Source of the DNA: Pseudo-nitzschia pungens
Lineage: Eukaryota > Bacillariophyta > Bacillariophyceae > Bacillariales > Bacillariaceae
Assembly (NCBI GenBank): GCA_037355855.1
Contig: CM074761.1
Span: 4,917,346-4,981,345, forward strand
Reading direction: 5' to 3'
DNA: 64,000 nucleotides
Shown piece after piece: positions 60,301 through 64,000 of the stretch. Positions within the stretch are counted from its first letter, which is position 1, and each line of letters begins with the position of its first letter. The position numbers were made by a program, and so were the translations under genes. The notes beneath the pieces are model-generated. The model was not told the DNA's origin. It was given only the letters and a program-made list of their open reading frames with translations, and made no database searches.

Positions 60301-60817
60301 GGTGTTATACTGTTATTATTTTGTTCGTTCGTTCGTTCGTAGCTCGATAGCGTGATTGTGTTCGGGTGCCGATCGTGATGATCCGGGTTGTGCAACTTCG
60401 GGTGTTGTTGTCTATCCATCTACGGAATCATCATCAACGAGAAAGTTGCAAGTGGCAACGAAACAAGTTTGATTGCATTGACGAAATTGATTTCGTCGAT
60501 CTTCTCACGTCAATCTCGGACAGTGATTGACGCGTGGAATTTCAACCGGGATTGAAGTTGATTCATTCTGTTCGTGACTCAGCGTCTGTCTGTTTTTTCG
60601 TTCACCGGTTTTTGAGGCCAATCACGAACCAGTGAATCAATCAATCGTATCGGTACCGGTATCTAGTAAGAATCTCAAGTCCAGAAGTCAAAATTCCAAA
60701 TCATTCGAGATCCGTTTACTCTCATCGCTTTCGAATATCGAATACACTAAGGTTACTCTTGCATTTGAACCATGCTCTCAATGAACCATTGACATCACAG
60801 AAAGCAATTACTTAACT
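60301..60817. other. intergenic between divergent genes
   Basis: About 520 bp between the starts of the YbaB-like gene and NOM1. A GTTC tetranucleotide run lies at 60321-60340. No gene is seen. Confidence 0.5.
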
Positions 60818-63806
60818 ATGGCCTTGGTAACTCAGATAAAGACTCGGAAAGAGAAAAGAAAGGAAGCACGAAAAAAGCGGAAGCGGTATGATCAACCAAG
60901 CCAAGACGAAACGGACTTTCCCGTCGTAAGCAAATCAAAGAACAATGATCTTGGTTCTAAAAAGTCGCATTCATCCCAAGCATCCTCAAAAGTTTCGAAG
61001 AAGGTTGTGAAGAAGAAATCTTCGAACGAAGAAAAAGAGTCCGAAAGCAGAAGAAGATCAAAACCGAGGAGAACCATGCGGGAAATCCCTCGTCCTTCTT
61101 GACGAATCATCCAGATCTTGCCGACGCCATAAGAAGAGACGAGGCCGAAATCGCCGAGCTGGAGAAACGATTGGGACTCACGGGAGGAAAAAAGGGCAAA
61201 GAAAAGCTAAACAAAGAATACGCCAAGCTCGAAGGCTACGGCGATGATTTTGGAGATTTCTTGGACGATTTAGATTACATGGTGAGCCGCGTAATGACGA
61301 CGGACAAACATTCGGAAGAGGAGGAGACGGATGAAAGTATGCAAGGAGATTCGGACGACGAAGTCGAAGTTTCCACCAAGCAATCGAAGAAGAAAAGGCG
61401 TGAAGCGGACACGGATCACTCCGAAGCAATGATGGAAGACGACTACGGCAACGGATTCTCTTACGACGATCTGGACCCTGCCGTGGCCGATGCTCTACGC
61501 CGGGATGACGAAGAAATCGCTTCGTTAGAAAAGAAATTGGGCCTTTCGAAAGCAAAGGAAAAAAACAAATTGTACAAGGAATATTCAAAGTTGGAGGGCT
61601 ATGGAGATGATTTCGGAAACTTCTTGGATGATCTGGACAACATGATGGTTCGATTGAAGCAACCGAACAGCAAATCTCAATACACTAGCAATGCCGGGGA
61701 CGAGTTCGAGAATCAAAATGACCTACTCCGATGGAAGTAGCGAGGCTGAGAGTGAGGACGAGGAACTTGTTCCAATGAAAGGATCAAGCGATGAGTTTGA
61801 CGAAGATGATAGCGTATTGGAAGAATTGGAAAGGATGCAACGCGAAGAAAATATGGAGGCAGGTTACGCCAACAAAGAAGACGATGAAGAGGAAGACAGC
61901 GATGGAGAAGAATCTTCCGACGACAATTCTTCTGGATCTGGGAGTGATGACGACAATGACGACGATAGCGAAGACAGCGACAGGGAAGATGGTAAAATCG
62001 AACCAGACCATGACGTTTCAGATACGTATCGGCCCTCCACAGGAGAAGATATCTATGGAAACAAGATTGATTCGGAGTCATCGGGAGATAAAAAAGCCTC
62101 GAGGTATGTCCCACCTCACTTGCGAAAGAAACAAGATGTTGCTGCCGATGATGAGAATGGAGAAGGAGCGACGAAGAAGGATTCTGCGATCACTGAACAA
62201 TTATTTGAACAGGCTGTCGGAAGACACATTGATATCCGTCGCCCAACAGATCGCAGCATTATATTCATCGAATCCTACTCCACTTGTACACGAACTGGTA
62301 TGGAAAAATGCCAAGGATGCTTGCATAACATCTCCCATGTTAATGATAGGATTGATTCCGGTCTACACCGCATGCATTGCAGGAGTCCATATTCAAACAG
62401 GCGATACAGTTCAAGTTGGAGAAAATATATTGGAAAGTGTTGTCGTAGAACTGTTGGACAGACTCAAAGCTTCAAGAGAAAGAGATCCCAACTATATCGA
62501 TGACAACGGAAAGGAAATCGAGAACAAACAAATAAGCAATCTGATGCTCTTCCTTGGTTACTTGTACAACTATGGGATTGTCCATTGCTCATTTATTTAC
62601 GATATTATTCGACACCTTATTGAACATTTTTCCGAGGTCGATGTTGAATGCCTACTCATTCTCTTGAGCCACTGTGGGCGATCCTTGCGCTCCGATGATC
62701 CCATGGCACTCAAAGAGATCGTTCTGCTTGTTCAGAAGAAGAAAGCAGAAAACGGCAAACAGTCATCGTCTAGCAGGACAGAATATATGATTTCTGCAAT
62801 CATGGATTTAAAAAACAATAGGAGGAACAAAGAAGATACAGTATTTAGCGAAAAAGCTGCAAAGTTTCGAAAAGTCCTCGGCAGAATCAAAGCATCTGCA
62901 GCCAAGGCAGGTCTTTCAAAAAGTTCTTCAGAAGCATCATTGAGAATTTCTTTGATGGATATTTTGCAGGCAGAAACGAAGGGAAGGTGGTGGAAGGTCG
63001 GTGCTTCGTGGGTAGGAAATCAATATCGATTTTCCGAAGGGGAATCCAAGCAAGACCATGAAAGCAGCCTCGCTTCATCAACGTCCAAACCAGATGATGG
63101 CGATGAGGAATTGCTGAAGCTTGCATCCAAATTACGAATGAACACTGACAGGAAAAGGGCCATTTTCTGTATCATCATGGGCGGGACGGACTGTGAAGAC
63201 ACGTTTGAGAAATTGTGCCGATCGTCCATGCTACAGAATAGAAGCGAGAGGGACACCGTCCGTGTATTAATGGAGTGTTGCGGAAACGAAAAGTCGTACA
63301 ACAAGTTTTATGGACATTTAGCATCACGTATCTGTGAATTCCAGCCCCAGAGCAAGTTCTCTCTGCAGCTGGCATATTGGGATGTTTTCAAGCAGTTCGA
63401 TAGTATGGGAGCTCGAAAGGCAGCCAACCTAGCCAAGCTGTTGTTCCATCTTATTGTTACACATCATGCTCTCAAACTGCTTCCGGTCATCAAGACAATC
63501 GATCTTTCCGACGCAGATGATATGGACGAAAATACTTTGATTTTCCTTACAATTCTTCTTTCTAGCATGATCGAATACTTTGACGACCCATCACAAGCCA
63601 AGGCTCTTTTTGCTCGACGTGTGTCAAGATCCGAGGACCGAAGTTCCGAGGATGACAACGATGAAGGTATCAGGGCAGGATTGCTTGTTTTCTTCATGGA
63701 AACGCTGAAGGCAAGCCCAAAGAATAAAAAAGGGTCCAGATTTCGAAAAAACTTCAAGGCTATTGTGAAAGAGTTGGACACAGATGGTTTTGAAGATATG
63801 TTCTAA
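60818..63806 (+). CDS. NOM1: nucleolar MIF4G/MA3 protein NOM1/Sgd1, frame broken three times
   Basis: A nucleolar protein of the NOM1/Sgd1 family, needed for 18S rRNA maturation and 40S assembly. The basic N-terminus starts at 60818 (KTRKEKRKEARKKRKR). Then comes a repeat unit seen twice (about 61108-61290 and 61470-61660), both with KLEGYGDDFG, followed by an acidic region with ASRYVPPHLRKK. The MIF4G domain has LRSLNNYLNRLSEDTL, LMIGLIPVYTACIAGVHIQT and LMLFLGYLYNYGIVHC. The MA3 domain has RKRAIFCIIMGGTDCEDTFE and VRVLMECCGNEKSYNKFYG. Coding jumps between three frames: near 61050, near 61720 and near 62177, each a one-base change with no room for an intron. The copy could be damaged, or the sequence may have small errors here; the protein itself looks otherwise conserved. 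Confidence 0.88.
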
Positions 63807-63852
63807 GATGAAATTTCATGAATGCAATAATTGTCAACTCTGAAATTACAAT

Positions 63853-64000
63853 TTACTCTTTTTCTTTTGCATCCTTCTTCTTTGGAAGGACGTCTAGCAG
63901 AGCCTTTTTCCAGTCCCCGTCATTTTCTCTCCATTTCAACAGTATCTCGAAAACGTGGTTACATGTCAGCACTTTAGTTGAAACCATGCTGAGATAGTCA
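63853..64000 (-). CDS. 3' end of an unidentified gene (partial)
   Basis: The last 48 codons of a gene on the minus strand that continues beyond the window. It reads LSMVSTKVLTCNHVFEILLK, then WRENDGDWKKALLDVLPKKK and D-A-K-E-K-E before the TAA at 63853-63855. The charged tail with a W-x6-W pattern looks like a real protein end, but it is too short to name. Confidence 0.55.
   Translation of the reverse strand, partial: DYLSMVSTKVLTCNHVFEILLKWRENDGDWKKALLDVLPKKKDAKEKE

Noticed and set aside
61791..62170. N-terminal part of the long NOM1 frame (61791 onward)
   Set aside because: In this stretch the conserved acidic sequence is in another frame, so the first 125 codons of this frame are a shadow; true coding begins near 62177.

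Overview
The window is nuclear DNA from a eukaryote, most likely a pennate diatom. It is gene-dense on both strands, and most introns are short (87-401 bp) with GT-AG ends. One protein (59794-60300) carries the ASAF-type pre-sequence of diatom plastid proteins, there is a cyclin of the kind expanded in diatoms, and the transposon and repeat content fits. All calls come from reading the sequence and recalling family features; no search was run.

Left third (1-30.7 kb), mostly housekeeping genes: a small membrane-anchored coiled-coil protein, a two-WW-domain protein, a GT92 glycosyltransferase, a two-exon SCO1 copper chaperone, a two-exon TPT/SLC35-type transporter, a broken non-LTR retrotransposon (9.95-11.45 kb), a membrane-anchored alpha/beta hydrolase, a potassium channel with a C-terminal zinc ribbon, two abutting copies of an unnamed mobile-type unit ending in a hairpin (15505-17470), the large subunit of CAF-1, a Reb1/TTF1-like Myb protein, signal peptide peptidase, a VASt-domain protein, and a C2H2 protein of unknown function.

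Middle (30.75-38.53 kb): a 7.8 kb block bounded by an inverted 20-bp repeat. It contains five different tandem-repeat arrays, a two-exon gene for a 509-residue protein I do not recognise, and a coding relic. It looks like a large mobile or heterochromatic element and is the strongest candidate for something undescribed.

Right third (38.5-64 kb): C1D/Rrp47 (exosome cofactor), a secreted/membrane Ser-Pro-Thr-rich surface protein whose tail was cut by a 41-bp duplication, a diatom cyclin, RFC2 (clamp loader), PIG-Q/GPI1 (first step of GPI anchor synthesis), two tRNA-Ser genes, eIF3h, lysyl-tRNA synthetase with a GST-C-like tail, a plastid YbaB/EbfC-like protein, NOM1/Sgd1 (ribosome biogenesis) and the 3' end of one more gene. 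CAF-1 and RFC2 both belong to DNA replication and chromatin; C1D and NOM1 to rRNA processing; eIF3h and LysRS to translation. Two genes (CAF-1 and NOM1) need single-base frame corrections to be read through, so either the assembly has small errors or these copies are damaged.
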